Positions 53,335-62,398 of a DNA stretch of 64,000 nucleotides are shown here, one piece after another. Origin of the DNA: an uncultured Burkholderiales bacterium. GTDB lineage: Bacteria; Pseudomonadota; Gammaproteobacteria; Burkholderiales; Burkholderiaceae_C. The notes under the pieces were generated by a model. That model saw only the letters and a program-made list of their open reading frames with translations, was not told the origin of the DNA and ran no database searches. Each line of letters begins with the position of its first letter. Positions within the stretch are counted from its first letter, which is position 1. Position numbers and translations under genes: made by a program. The stretch lies in assembly GCA_903886485.1 (NCBI GenBank), contig CAISMH010000017.1, forward strand, positions 186,001-250,000. The letters are read 5' to 3'.

Positions 53335-54030
53335 TCAAGCGCGCTGGAGACGCTCGCCGAGCTGACCCAGATTCAATTCCAATTGACGGCCGCAGCGTGC
53401 GGCCAACGCATGGTCGTGCGTGACCAGCACAAAGGCGGTGTTGTGCTCGCGCGCGAGTTGCAGCATCAACGCAAACACCTGATCTGCGGTGTGGCGGTCT
53501 AGGTTGCCCGTGGGTTCGTCGGCCAGCACACAAGCAGGGCGCGTCACCAAAGCGCGGGCAATCGCCACACGCTGGCGCTCGCCACCGGAGAGTTCTGCTG
53601 GACGGTGGTGCAGTCGATGGCCTAAGCCCACCGCTTGCAGCATGGCGCAGGCTTGGGCGCTGGCAGCAGCACGGTCCATGCGTCGAATCCACAGCGGCAT
53701 GGCCACGTTGTCGAGCGCGCTGAACTCGGGCAGCAGGTGGTGGAACTGATAGACAAAGCCGAGGTGTTGGTTACGCAAGTCACCCAAAGCGGCAGCGCTC
53801 AAGCCTGCCAAGGGTTGGCCCATCAAAGACACATGACCCGCGCTGGGCACATCCAAGCCGCCCAACACGTGCAGCAGGGTGCTTTTGCCCGAGCCAGAGG
53901 AGCCGATGATGGCCAATGTTTCGCCTGCGTTGACGGACAAGTTGACGTTGTTGAGCACGGTCACATCCAGCGCCCCTTCGCTGAAGCGTCGGCTGATGTG
54001 GTGGGCCGTGAGGACAGGTGTGTGCGTCAT
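53335..54030 (-). CDS. lolD: Lipoprotein-releasing ABC ATPase LolD
   Basis: ATP-binding subunit of LolCDE, which lifts mature lipoproteins from the inner membrane for LolA. The 231 residues from the ATG at 54030 have Walker [19 protein letters not shown], the LolD-type segment [19 protein letters not shown], signature [15 protein letters not shown] and Walker [13 protein letters not shown]. An ATG 12 nt upstream is also possible. It is separated from the permease gene by 8 nt. Confidence 0.95.
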   Translation of the reverse strand: MTHTPVLTAHHISRRFSEGALDVTVLNNVNLSVNAGETLAIIGSSGSGKSTLLHVLGGLDVPSAGHVSLMGQPLAGLSAAALGDLRNQHLGFVYQFHHLLPEFSALDNVAMPLWIRRMDRAAASAQACAMLQAVGLGHRLHHRPAELSGGERQRVAIARALVTRPACVLADEPTGNLDRHTADQVFALMLQLAREHNTAFVLVTHDHALAARCGRQLELNLGQLGERLQRA

Positions 54031-54038
54031 GTGTTGCC

Positions 54039-55310
54039 TCATTCGTAGCGCAAGGCAAGGGCTGGGTTGACGCGGCTGGCACGCCAACTGGGGTACAGGG
54101 TGGCGAGGAAGGCCAACACCAACGAGATGATCGTGATGGGCCAAATGTCGCCAGCTTGCGGGTCGCTGGGCATGCGGCTGATGAGGTAGATGTCGTGGGG
54201 CAAGAAACTCGCACCAAGCAGATGCTCAATCGCCGGCACGATCACATCGATGTTGAACGCCACCGAGAGGCCCAGCAGCAAGCCACCCAAGGTGCCCAGC
54301 ACCCCGACCGTGGCGCCTTGCACCACGAAGATGGCCATGATGCTGGACGGGCTAGCGCCCAGCGTGCGCAAGATGGCGATGTCGGCGCGTTTGTCCGTCA
54401 CCGTCATCACCAAGGTGGTGACGAGGTTGAACGCGGCCACCGCCACGATGAGGGTGAGGATGATGAACATCATGCGTTTTTCCACCTGAACGGCTGCAAA
54501 CCAAGTGCGGTTTTGACGCGTCCAGTCACGCACGATCACATCCGGGCCCAGTTCTAACGACAGCTCCGAGGCCACGCTGCCGGCTTGTTGGCTGTCTTTG
54601 ATTTTCAAACGCACACCGCTGGGCGCTTCAAGGCGGAAGATGCGCTGCGCATCCTCCATGTGGAGCAGCGCCAAGGTGGCGTCGTATTCGTAATGGCCCG
54701 ATTCAAAAACACCAGACACATGCAGTTGCTTCAAGCGTGGCATCACGCCAACGGGCGTGACTTGCCCACCGGGTGCAATCAGGGTGATGGCGTCGCCCAC
54801 CTGCACGCCCATCGCCATCGCCAGCTCGCCGCCCAACACCACATTGAAGCTGCCGGGCTGCAAGGTGGCGCGGACCTGCGGGGGGATTTGCAGCGTGAAA
54901 TCACTCACTTGAGTTTCTAGCTCGGGCGCAATGCCGCGCACCAATGCACCGCGCATGTCCTCGCCTCGCGCCATCAACGCTTGCTGCGACACGAACGGGG
55001 CGGCAGCCACCACTTGCGGGTTGTGTTTGGCCTGAGCCATGAGCGCGTTCACATCCGCAAAGCCTTCGCCACCTGGGGCGAGTAACTCAATGTGTGACAC
55101 CACGGACAACATGCGGTCACGCACTTCCTTTTGAAAACCGTTCATCACACTCAGCACGATGATCAGCGCAGCCACGCCCAACGCAATACCCAGCATGGAC
55201 ACGCCCGAGATGAACGAAATAAAACCGTTGCGACCGGCCACACGGCCAGCGCGCGTGTAACGCCAGCCAATCAGCAATTCGTAGGGGAGTTTGGAGGAGG
55301 TGGGTTGCAT
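54039..55310 (-). CDS. lolC: Lipoprotein-releasing ABC permease LolC/LolE
   Basis: A 423-residue inner-membrane permease of the LolCDE complex, from the ATG at 55310 ([20 protein letters not shown]). The plan is typical: TM1 (~22-50, with [20 protein letters not shown]), a periplasmic domain of ~220 residues with the Hook-containing part, and three C-terminal TMs in an FtsX domain. The FtsX domain includes [20 protein letters not shown]. Only one LolC/E-type permease gene is seen, as in bacteria whose LolC and LolE are replaced by a single homodimeric LolF. A second copy could lie outside the window. Confidence 0.92.
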   Translation of the reverse strand: MQPTSSKLPYELLIGWRYTRAGRVAGRNGFISFISGVSMLGIALGVAALIIVLSVMNGFQKEVRDRMLSVVSHIELLAPGGEGFADVNALMAQAKHNPQVVAAAPFVSQQALMARGEDMRGALVRGIAPELETQVSDFTLQIPPQVRATLQPGSFNVVLGGELAMAMGVQVGDAITLIAPGGQVTPVGVMPRLKQLHVSGVFESGHYEYDATLALLHMEDAQRIFRLEAPSGVRLKIKDSQQAGSVASELSLELGPDVIVRDWTRQNRTWFAAVQVEKRMMFIILTLIVAVAAFNLVTTLVMTVTDKRADIAILRTLGASPSSIMAIFVVQGATVGVLGTLGGLLLGLSVAFNIDVIVPAIEHLLGASFLPHDIYLISRMPSDPQAGDIWPITIISLVLAFLATLYPSWRASRVNPALALRYE

Positions 55311-55382
55311 GTGGGCTGGATTATCCCGTAGGGCGATAGCCGTCTTGCGAGAGGGCGTTGCCGCATCACAGACAATCAAGGC

Positions 55383-56384
55383 ATGACTTCTGTGCTGACC
55401 CATTCTGAGCGCCCCACAACCCTGATTCCCTTTTCGCTGTGGACGGCCCACGGCGCCGAAGCATCGGTGCTGGCCAAGATGGAGTTACCCCATCTGCGCG
55501 CATGGCTGGCCCAAGCCCAGCGTGTGGACGTGCAAGTCGATGCGGTGCCAGCCCCTTGGCTCGCCACCTTGTCGCCTCCGCATGAGCGCGCATGGGCGCA
55601 AGCCCTTGGTTGGCCTGTGCGCGATGGCTACTTGCCTTGGGCTGCGCGTGCGGCGGCAGAGCAGGGCATAAGCGGCACAGATTGGGCCTTCATCACCTTG
55701 TGCAACTGGCATGTGAGCAACGGTCAAGTCACCTTGGGTGATCCCGCTGATTTACAAATCGACGACGCAGCCGACGCGCAATTGCGCGAAGCCATGCACA
55801 GCTTTTTTGCCGAAGACGGCATTGCCCTGTACCCCTACAAAGCCGGTCAATGGCTGGCGCAATCGCCCCTCTTCGCGGACTTGCCCACCGCCTCGCTAGA
55901 CCGTGTGATTGGCCGCAACATCGACCCGTGGCTGGTGGGCAGCCACCTCGGCGCAGGCGCACTCAGTCCTGCCGCCCAACTGCTGCGCCGTTTGCAAAAC
56001 GAAATGCAAATGCTGCTCTACACCCATCCCGTCAATGAGGGGCGCCGCCTGACTGTCAATTCGTTTTGGGTCCATGGCACGGGCGCGTTGCCTGAGACAC
56101 CGTCCACACGCCAAGCGCCTGTGGTGGTGGACACCTTGCGTCAAAGTGCGTTGCAACAAGACCTCATGGCTTGGTTAGAGGCGTGGCAACAGGTCGATGC
56201 AACGGTCATTGCCCCCTTGTTGGCCCGTGTGGCCGCAGGCGCACCTCAGCGTTTGGTGCTGTGCGGTGAAGACGACTTTCATGTGTACGACAGTGCCGAG
56301 CCAACGCTTTGGCAACGCGCGCGCGCGCACTTCGCCCCCACTTCGTTAGACACCGTGTTGGCCGCTGCGCCTTTGAAAGATTAA
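55383..56384 (+). CDS. Protein of unknown function, 333 residues
   Basis: A cytoplasmic protein with no signal peptide or TM segment. It begins after the divergent lolC promoter. The first half contains FSLWTAHGAEASVLAKMELP and DWAFITLCNWHVSNGQVTLG. The second contains RVIGRNIDPWLVGSHLGAGA, then LLYTHPVNEGRRLTVNSFWV and RLVLCGEDDFHVYD. Similar proteins in Burkholderiales next to recJ have been labelled 'phosphoglycerate mutase' or 'RpfE-type regulator', as far as I recall. None of the phosphoglycerate mutase catalytic motifs is evident, so I would not use that name. It ends 4 nt before recJ, pointing to cotranscription. Confidence 0.8.
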   Translation: MTSVLTHSERPTTLIPFSLWTAHGAEASVLAKMELPHLRAWLAQAQRVDVQVDAVPAPWLATLSPPHERAWAQALGWPVRDGYLPWAARAAAEQGISGTDWAFITLCNWHVSNGQVTLGDPADLQIDDAADAQLREAMHSFFAEDGIALYPYKAGQWLAQSPLFADLPTASLDRVIGRNIDPWLVGSHLGAGALSPAAQLLRRLQNEMQMLLYTHPVNEGRRLTVNSFWVHGTGALPETPSTRQAPVVVDTLRQSALQQDLMAWLEAWQQVDATVIAPLLARVAAGAPQRLVLCGEDDFHVYDSAEPTLWQRARAHFAPTSLDTVLAAAPLKD

Positions 56385-56388
56385 GCCC

Positions 56389-58107
56389 ATGCAATTCATC
56401 CCTCGCGACATGCCGCCACGCAGCATCTGGGCGCTGGAGCAAGCAGGTGTGCACCCGCTGCTGGCACGCCTCTATGCCGCGCGAGGCATTCAAGACGCCG
56501 CCACGCTCGACGCCTCCTTGGCCAACCTCTTGCCCCCCACAGGCCCGAAGGGGCTCAAAGGCATTGACGCTGCGGCGGTGTTGTTGGCCGACGCCATGGC
56601 TGCCAATAAAAAACTTTGTATCGTGGCCGACTACGACTGCGACGGTGCCACCGCCTGTGCTGTGGCCCTGCGTGGCCTGCGCTTGCTGGGCGCCAAACAG
56701 GTGAGCTATATCGTGCCCGACCGCGTGGTGGATGGCTATGGCCTGACGCCGCCCATTGCCGAGCGTGTCAAAGCCAGCGGTGCCGATGCGCTGATCACCG
56801 TGGACAACGGCATTGCCAGTGTGGAGGGTGTGGCCCGTGCGCGTGCGCTGGGTTTGCAAGTGCTCGTCACCGACCACCACTTGCCTGCGGCGGTGTTGCC
56901 CGAGGCCGATGCCATGGTGAACCCCAACCAACCCGGCTGCGCGTTTGAAAGCAAAGCGCTCGCGGGCGTGGGCGTGATGTTTTATGTGCTGCTCGTCTTG
57001 CGTGCGGAGTTGCGCAAGCGCGGGGTGTTCTCGGCGGAACAGCAACCCAAGCTCGACACCCTGTTGCCACTCGTCGCACTGGGCACGGTGGCTGACGTGG
57101 TCAAGCTCGACGCCAACAACCGCCGCTTGGTGGCGCAAGGTTTGGCGCGTGTGCGCAAGGGCCAGATGCCAGCGGGCATGACCGCCTTGTTTGCGGCTGC
57201 TGGCCGCACCAGCGAGAAATGCACCTCGCAAGATTTTGGCTTTGCCGTGGGGCCGCGCATCAACGCCGCAGGCCGTTTGTCAGACATGACCCTCGGTATT
57301 GAATGCCTGACGACGGACGACGTGGGCCGCGCCACCGAACTCGCCACGCAGCTCGACCGCATCAACCGTGAGCGCCGCGAGATTGAAGGCGACATGCGCG
57401 CGCAAGCGCTCGAACTTGCACAAGACATGTTTGATCCCGAGGAAGAACCGCCGTCAGCCCTGTGTGTGTTCGACCCCGACTTCCACGAAGGCGTGGTCGG
57501 CATCGTGGCGGCCAAGCTCAAAGACTTGCACCACCGTCCCACCTTTGTGTTTGCGCCCAGCCAAGCGTCGGGCAAGGGCCATGAACTCAAAGGCTCAGGT
57601 CGCTCGATTCCCGGCTTTCATTTGCGTGATGCGCTCGACTTGGTGGCCAAACGTCACCCCGGCGTGTTGCTGCGCTTTGGGGGCCACGCCATGGCGGCGG
57701 GTTGCACCTTGGAAGAAGACCACCTCGCCACCTTTGAAGAAGCCTTGCAACGCGTGGCGCAAGAGTGGTTGGACGACGCCACCTTGCAACGTCGTTTAGA
57801 AACCGATGGCCCCTTGCTGCCCGAATACCGCCGCCCCGAGTTGGCCGACACCTTGGCGCGCGAGGTCTGGGGCCAAGGCTTTGCGCCGCCCACCTTCAGT
57901 GAAGAGGTCGAGGTGGTGAGTCAACGCTTGGTGGGCGAGAAACATTTGGCCCTCAAACTGCGCCACCACGGACAGCCCGTGGATGGCATTTGGTTTGGCC
58001 GTGTGGAACCCTTGCCCGCGCTGGCGCATTTGGCCTTTCGCTTAGAAGCGGATGAATGGCAGGGCAACAAGCGCGTGCGTTTTGTGGTCGAAGGCATGGC
58101 GGAATAA
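56389..58107 (+). CDS. recJ: Single-stranded-DNA-specific exonuclease RecJ
   Basis: 5'-3' ssDNA exonuclease acting in recombinational, base-excision and mismatch repair. The 572 residues hold the DHH phosphoesterase core: IVADYDCDGATA (residues ~76-87), the DHH motif TDHHLPAAVLPEAD (~161-174) and ALGTVADVVKL. The DHHA1 part carries GSGRSIPGFHLRDAL and GGHAMAAGCTLE. The C-terminal OB domain includes LKLRHHGQPVDGIWFG. The length and motif order match the family. Confidence 0.96.
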   Translation: MQFIPRDMPPRSIWALEQAGVHPLLARLYAARGIQDAATLDASLANLLPPTGPKGLKGIDAAAVLLADAMAANKKLCIVADYDCDGATACAVALRGLRLLGAKQVSYIVPDRVVDGYGLTPPIAERVKASGADALITVDNGIASVEGVARARALGLQVLVTDHHLPAAVLPEADAMVNPNQPGCAFESKALAGVGVMFYVLLVLRAELRKRGVFSAEQQPKLDTLLPLVALGTVADVVKLDANNRRLVAQGLARVRKGQMPAGMTALFAAAGRTSEKCTSQDFGFAVGPRINAAGRLSDMTLGIECLTTDDVGRATELATQLDRINRERREIEGDMRAQALELAQDMFDPEEEPPSALCVFDPDFHEGVVGIVAAKLKDLHHRPTFVFAPSQASGKGHELKGSGRSIPGFHLRDALDLVAKRHPGVLLRFGGHAMAAGCTLEEDHLATFEEALQRVAQEWLDDATLQRRLETDGPLLPEYRRPELADTLAREVWGQGFAPPTFSEEVEVVSQRLVGEKHLALKLRHHGQPVDGIWFGRVEPLPALAHLAFRLEADEWQGNKRVRFVVEGMAE

Positions 58108-58125
58108 AAAATCACCCACCACACC

Positions 58126-58887
58126 ATGGCAACCAAGAAAAAACTCGAACTCCCAGAAGTCAATTTCTCTGACTACGGCGACACCCGCTACCTGCACCTC
58201 GGCACACCGTGGGTGCAAGGCTCCATGAACATCGACAAACCGTTTGACATTGACTTGGAGTACGTGCAACGCATGATGGCGTGGCTCTTGTTTGTGGACC
58301 TCGACCAAGTGGGCAAGCTGCATGCCATGCAACTGGGTTTGGGTGCTGCCTCACTCACCAAGTTTGCGTTCAAACACCTGCGCATGAAAACCACCGCGAT
58401 AGAACTCAACCCACAAGTGGTGGCCGCGTGCCGCCTGTGGTTCAAGCTGCCGGCCGACAGTGCCAAGTTGCAAGTGGTGTTGGGCGATGCGGCTGAGGTG
58501 GCCAAGCACGACCATTGGCGTGGCCAGATTGATGCCTTGCAAGTGGATTTGTACGACCACGAAGCCGCGTCACCGGTGCTCGACAGCGCTGGGTTCTATG
58601 CCGACTGCCGCAGCTTGTTGACAGACGAAGGCTGCATGACGGTCAACCTGTTTGGCCGCAGCTCTAGCTTTGCACAAAGTGTGGAGAAGATGGCGACTGC
58701 GTTTGGGGCAGAGGCACTATGGGCCTTTAAGCCCACGCGTGAGGGCAACACCGTGGTGCTGGCGCAGCGCACCCCTAGTCACCCCAAGCGTGCGGAATTG
58801 ATGGCACGCGCCGAGGCAATTCAAGCGCGATGGCCCTTGCCTGCGACCAAATGGCTGCGTGTCTTCAAACCGCTGCAAGCCTTATAG
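58126..58887 (+). CDS. Spermidine-synthase-like protein
   Basis: A 253-residue Rossmann-fold protein with the aminopropyltransferase layout. An N-terminal beta-domain contains RYLHLGTPWVQGSMNI. The nucleotide-binding core follows: MQLGLGAASLTKFAFKHL, then TTAIELNPQVVAAC, VVLGDAAEVAKH and the catalytic-region QVDLYDHEAASPVL. In true spermidine synthases the site motif is D(A/S)(T/S)DP; here it is DLYDHEA, so decarboxylated-SAM:putrescine transfer is doubtful. It may be a methyltransferase or a divergent aminopropyltransferase. It follows recJ by 18 nt. Confidence 0.85.
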   Translation: MATKKKLELPEVNFSDYGDTRYLHLGTPWVQGSMNIDKPFDIDLEYVQRMMAWLLFVDLDQVGKLHAMQLGLGAASLTKFAFKHLRMKTTAIELNPQVVAACRLWFKLPADSAKLQVVLGDAAEVAKHDHWRGQIDALQVDLYDHEAASPVLDSAGFYADCRSLLTDEGCMTVNLFGRSSSFAQSVEKMATAFGAEALWAFKPTREGNTVVLAQRTPSHPKRAELMARAEAIQARWPLPATKWLRVFKPLQAL

Positions 58888-59004
58888 GGCAAGGGTTTAC
58901 CCCTGTTTTTGAGGGTCCAAAAAATAGGTGGAACCCACATCGGGTGAAGCCAGACAGCGACTCCATAATTCAGCGCATATTTGCTTTTGGATAGAGGAGA
59001 CGAA

Positions 59005-59490
59005 ATGATCAAAAGTCAGAAAGACTTTTTCTCCGGCCTGATGTTCACATTGGTCGGTGTTGGCTTTGCGTGGGGCGCGACCAATTACACCGTGGGAACG
59101 GGCGCCCGCATGGGCCCCGGTTACTTCCCCATGTTGCTGGGTGTTTTCTTGGCTGTGTTGGGTGGCTTCATCACGTTTTATTCCTTGGTTGAGCACACCG
59201 AAGACGGCGAGCCCATCGGCAAGTTTGCATGGAAGCCCATCGTCTATGTCTTGGGTGCCAACATCGTCTTCGGTATTTTGTTGGCGGGTCTGCCCGCCTT
59301 TGGCGTACCTGCCATGGGCCTGATTGCTGCCATTTACGCCTTGGTCATCATCGCCAGCAAAGCCGGCGATTCCTTCGTTCTGAAAGACGTGCTGGTGCTC
59401 GGTACCGTCTTGTCGGTCGGTAGCTACTTGGCTTTCATCGTGCTGCTGAAATTGCAGATGCCCGTGTGGCCCACCTTCATCACTGGTTGA
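59005..59490 (+). CDS. tctB: Tripartite tricarboxylate transporter small permease TctB
   Basis: A 161-residue inner-membrane protein from the ATG at 59005, which follows GAGGAG. Four hydrophobic segments are seen (e.g. FFSGLMFTLVGVGFAWGATN; YVLGANIVFGILLAGLPAF). TctB is the small four-TM subunit of TTT uptake systems for tricarboxylates and other organic acids, driven by a periplasmic TctC binding protein. The core TMTGLG-like signature of the family is the ARMGPGYFPMLLGVFLAVLG segment. The tctA gene follows 17 nt later; no tctC is seen in the window. Confidence 0.94.
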   Translation: MIKSQKDFFSGLMFTLVGVGFAWGATNYTVGTGARMGPGYFPMLLGVFLAVLGGFITFYSLVEHTEDGEPIGKFAWKPIVYVLGANIVFGILLAGLPAFGVPAMGLIAAIYALVIIASKAGDSFVLKDVLVLGTVLSVGSYLAFIVLLKLQMPVWPTFITG

Positions 59491-59507
59491 GCCGGGAGAA
59501 ATAAAAA

Positions 59508-61019
59508 ATGGATTTGATTGCAAACCTCTCATTGGGTTTTGGCGTGGCCTTCACGCCGATTAACCTGTTGTATTGCTTGATCGGTTGTATCTTGGGCACG
59601 CTGATTGGCGTGTTGCCCGGTATCGGCCCTGTGGCGACCATCGCCATGTTGCTGCCCGCCACCTATGCGCTGCCCCCCGTGTCCGCGCTGATCATGTTGG
59701 CCGGTATTTACTACGGCGCGCAATACGGTGGGTCCACTACCGCCATCTTGGTGAACTTGCCTGGCGAATCGTCATCGGTGGTGACCACCATCGACGGCTA
59801 CCAAATGGCACGCAAAGGCCGCGCAGGCCCCGCCTTGGCGGCGGCTGGCTTGGGCTCGTTCTTCGCCGGTTCTGTGGGTACCTTGATCTTGGCTGCCTTC
59901 GCGCCGCCTTTGACAGAACTCGCGTTCAAGTTTGGTCCTGCCGAATATTTCTCGCTCATGATTTTGGGCTTGGTGGGTGCGGTGGTGTTGGCTTCGGGCT
60001 CCTTGCTCAAAGCGATTGCCATGATCGTGTTGGGCCTCTTGCTGGGCTTGATCGGCACCGACGTGAACTCTGGCGTGGCGCGTTTCAGCTTTGACATCCC
60101 CGAGCTCACCGACGGTGTGGGCTTTGTGGTGGTGGCGATGGGCGTGTTTGGTTATGGCGAGATCATCTCGAACTTGTCGCAACCTGAAGACGAACGCGAA
60201 GTGTTCACGGCCAAGGTGGAAGGTTTGTTCCCCACCAAGGAAGACTTTAAGAACATGCTGCCTGCGGTGATTCGCGGTACGGCCTTGGGCTCTTTGCTCG
60301 GCGTGTTGCCCGGTGGCGGTGCGTTGTTGGCTGCGTTTGCGGCTTACACGATTGAGAAGAAAACCAAGCTGCGTCCAGGCGAAGTGCCCTTCGGTCAAGG
60401 CAACATCCGCGGTGTGGCTGCGCCTGAGTCGGCCAACAACGCCGGTGCGCAAACCTCGTTCATTCCCTTGCTCACTTTGGGTATTCCACCCAACGCGGTG
60501 ATGGCTTTGATGGTGGGTGCGATGACCATTCACAACATCCAGCCCGGCCCTCAGGTGATGACCAGCAACCCTGAGTTGTTCTGGGGTCTGATTGCCTCGA
60601 TGTGGATTGGTAACTTGATGCTCGTCATCTTGAACCTGCCTTTGATCGGCATGTGGATCAAGTTGTTGTCTGTGCCTTACCGCTTCTTGTTCCCTGCCAT
60701 CGTGCTGTTTTGCGCGATCGGTGTGTACTCGACCAACAACAACACCTTCGACATTTGGATGGTGGCCGCCTTCGGTTTTGTGGGCTACACCTTTGTGAAG
60801 CTGGGTGTGGAGCCTGCGCCTTTGCTGCTGGGCTTCATTCTTGGCCCGATGATGGAAGAGAACTTGCGTCGCGCCTTGTTGCTGTCGCGTGGTGACTGGA
60901 CGGTGTTTGGCACACGGCCACTGTCCGCAGGCTTGCTGGCCGCTGCTGCCTTGCTGTTGGTGATCGTGCTGTTGCCCTCCATCAAGTCCAAACGCGAAGA
61001 GGCTTTTGTGGAAGAGTGA
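59508..61019 (+). CDS. tctA: Tripartite tricarboxylate transporter large permease TctA
   Basis: A 503-residue inner-membrane protein with about 11-12 TM segments; it forms the translocation path with TctB. Family motifs are GVLPGIGPVATIAMLLPATY near residue 38 and GAQYGGSTTAILVNLPGESS. Later come GVLPGGGALLAAFAAYTIEK and GVAAPESANNAGAQTSFIPL, a duplicate-like pair of Gly/Pro-rich loops. The N-terminal half resembles the C-terminal half, as expected for the family. A terminator follows at 61046. The substrate depends on the missing TctC partner and cannot be predicted. Confidence 0.95.
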   Translation: MDLIANLSLGFGVAFTPINLLYCLIGCILGTLIGVLPGIGPVATIAMLLPATYALPPVSALIMLAGIYYGAQYGGSTTAILVNLPGESSSVVTTIDGYQMARKGRAGPALAAAGLGSFFAGSVGTLILAAFAPPLTELAFKFGPAEYFSLMILGLVGAVVLASGSLLKAIAMIVLGLLLGLIGTDVNSGVARFSFDIPELTDGVGFVVVAMGVFGYGEIISNLSQPEDEREVFTAKVEGLFPTKEDFKNMLPAVIRGTALGSLLGVLPGGGALLAAFAAYTIEKKTKLRPGEVPFGQGNIRGVAAPESANNAGAQTSFIPLLTLGIPPNAVMALMVGAMTIHNIQPGPQVMTSNPELFWGLIASMWIGNLMLVILNLPLIGMWIKLLSVPYRFLFPAIVLFCAIGVYSTNNNTFDIWMVAAFGFVGYTFVKLGVEPAPLLLGFILGPMMEENLRRALLLSRGDWTVFGTRPLSAGLLAAAALLLVIVLLPSIKSKREEAFVEE

Positions 61020-61045
61020 TTCAGTTCATTCTGTTTTCACCCTCA

Positions 61046-61071
61046 AACGGCACCCTCGGGTGCCGTTTTTC
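61046..61071 (+). terminator. Rho-independent terminator after tctBA
   Basis: AAACGGCACCC (61046-61056), a short loop and GGGTGCCGTTTTT (61059-61071) form an ~10-bp GC-rich hairpin with T-tract, 27 nt after the tctA stop. Confidence 0.93.
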
Positions 61072-61126
61072 ATGGGTGCTACTCTAGATTTGCGTCAGAA
61101 TCAGCTCTCTTTGAAAGGCATTCATC

Positions 61127-62398
61127 ATGGATCATCCGCAGCGACTGGCGCTCCACAACGAAGTCCATGCGCGTCCGCCAGAACCGATGCAAGCGCCCAT
61201 GGCGATTTCGCATGTGGTCATGTGGGTGGATCGCGCCAGTGCGCAAGCCAGTCGCGATCACTTGGCGCAGTTGCTACGCGATCACCATTTGCCAGCACCC
61301 GATGCGCACACCAACCATGTGCGCATGGACTTGGGGACATTTCGCTTGCGCTGGGAGCTGCACACGGAGTTTGTGTCTTGGACTTTCATGCGGGCAGTCG
61401 GTGACGATGTGTTTGCGCGCGCAGAGCCCCTGAGCGCCATACAAAGCGTGCCGCAAAAATGGCTCTCTCAGTTGCCGGGCGAATGCTTGGCCCGTTTGCA
61501 TGTGTGGCTGGTGCAGGGCGTTTCGATGGATTTGCACGAGATGCTCGCTCAAGTGCTGCATGAAGACGCCTTGGTGGCCTCCACCGTGGCGGAAGGCCAT
61601 GGCGAGGTCTACACCGACTTCCAGCTCCACCCCGATGGTTATTCGCGCATCGTGCTGCTCACCGGCTCGCTCACGCCGCGCCGCCAAGGCCGCTTGGTGC
61701 AGCAGTTGCTGGAGATTGAAACCTACCGCATGGCCGCCTTGCTGGGCCTGCCAGCCGCGCGTGTGGCCTCGCATGTCTTGGCCGATGCGGAACGCGAGTT
61801 GGCCGCCTTGGCCAACGCCATTCGCAATGCCGAGCGTTCGGACGAAGCCGGTTTGCTCGACCGTTTGACCCGTTTGGCGGGCGAGGTTGAGGGGCAATAT
61901 GCGGCCACGCATTCGCGCTTTTCTGCCACGCGTGCTTATTTTGAGCTGGTGGATCGCCGTATCCATGACATCGCAGAGTCGCGCATGCCCGGCATGCAAA
62001 CCATCGCGGAATTCATGGAGCGCCGCTTGTCGCCCGCGCGCAGCACCTGCGACTGGGCGGCGCGTCGCCAAACCGCGTTGTCTGAACGCGTCTCGCGCAT
62101 GAGCAATTTGTTGCGCACACGCGTGGACTTTGAACAGCAACAAAGCAGCCAAGCCTTGCTCACCACGATGAACCAACGCCAAGACGTGCAACTCAAATTG
62201 CAGGCCACGGTGGAGGGGCTGTCTGTTGCGGCCATCACCTATTACTTCACGGGCTTGGTGAGTTATCTGGCCAAAGGCGCGGAGAAGTTGGGTTGGCCTT
62301 ATGCACCAGACATCACCGCCGCCTGCGCTTTGCCCTTTGTGGGCTTGATGGTTTGGTTGTCGATGCGGCGACTGCACAACAAAGTGTTTAAGAAGTGA
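61127..62398 (+). CDS. DUF3422 family membrane-anchored protein
   Basis: A 423-residue protein matching DUF3422. The start is HPQRLALHNEVHARPPEPMQ, typical of the family. A soluble region runs to ~residue 350, with helices (e.g. DEAGLLDRLTRLAGEVEGQY) followed by a probable coiled coil with SEQ-like repeats (FEQQQSSQALLTTMNQRQDV). Two C-terminal TM helices (AITYYFTGLVSYLAKGAEKL; ACALPFVGLMVWLSMRRLH) close it. Its function is unknown; the predicted topology is a large cytoplasmic domain on a membrane hairpin. It overlaps the downstream gene start by 4 nt. Confidence 0.9.
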   Translation: MDHPQRLALHNEVHARPPEPMQAPMAISHVVMWVDRASAQASRDHLAQLLRDHHLPAPDAHTNHVRMDLGTFRLRWELHTEFVSWTFMRAVGDDVFARAEPLSAIQSVPQKWLSQLPGECLARLHVWLVQGVSMDLHEMLAQVLHEDALVASTVAEGHGEVYTDFQLHPDGYSRIVLLTGSLTPRRQGRLVQQLLEIETYRMAALLGLPAARVASHVLADAERELAALANAIRNAERSDEAGLLDRLTRLAGEVEGQYAATHSRFSATRAYFELVDRRIHDIAESRMPGMQTIAEFMERRLSPARSTCDWAARRQTALSERVSRMSNLLRTRVDFEQQQSSQALLTTMNQRQDVQLKLQATVEGLSVAAITYYFTGLVSYLAKGAEKLGWPYAPDITAACALPFVGLMVWLSMRRLHNKVFKK

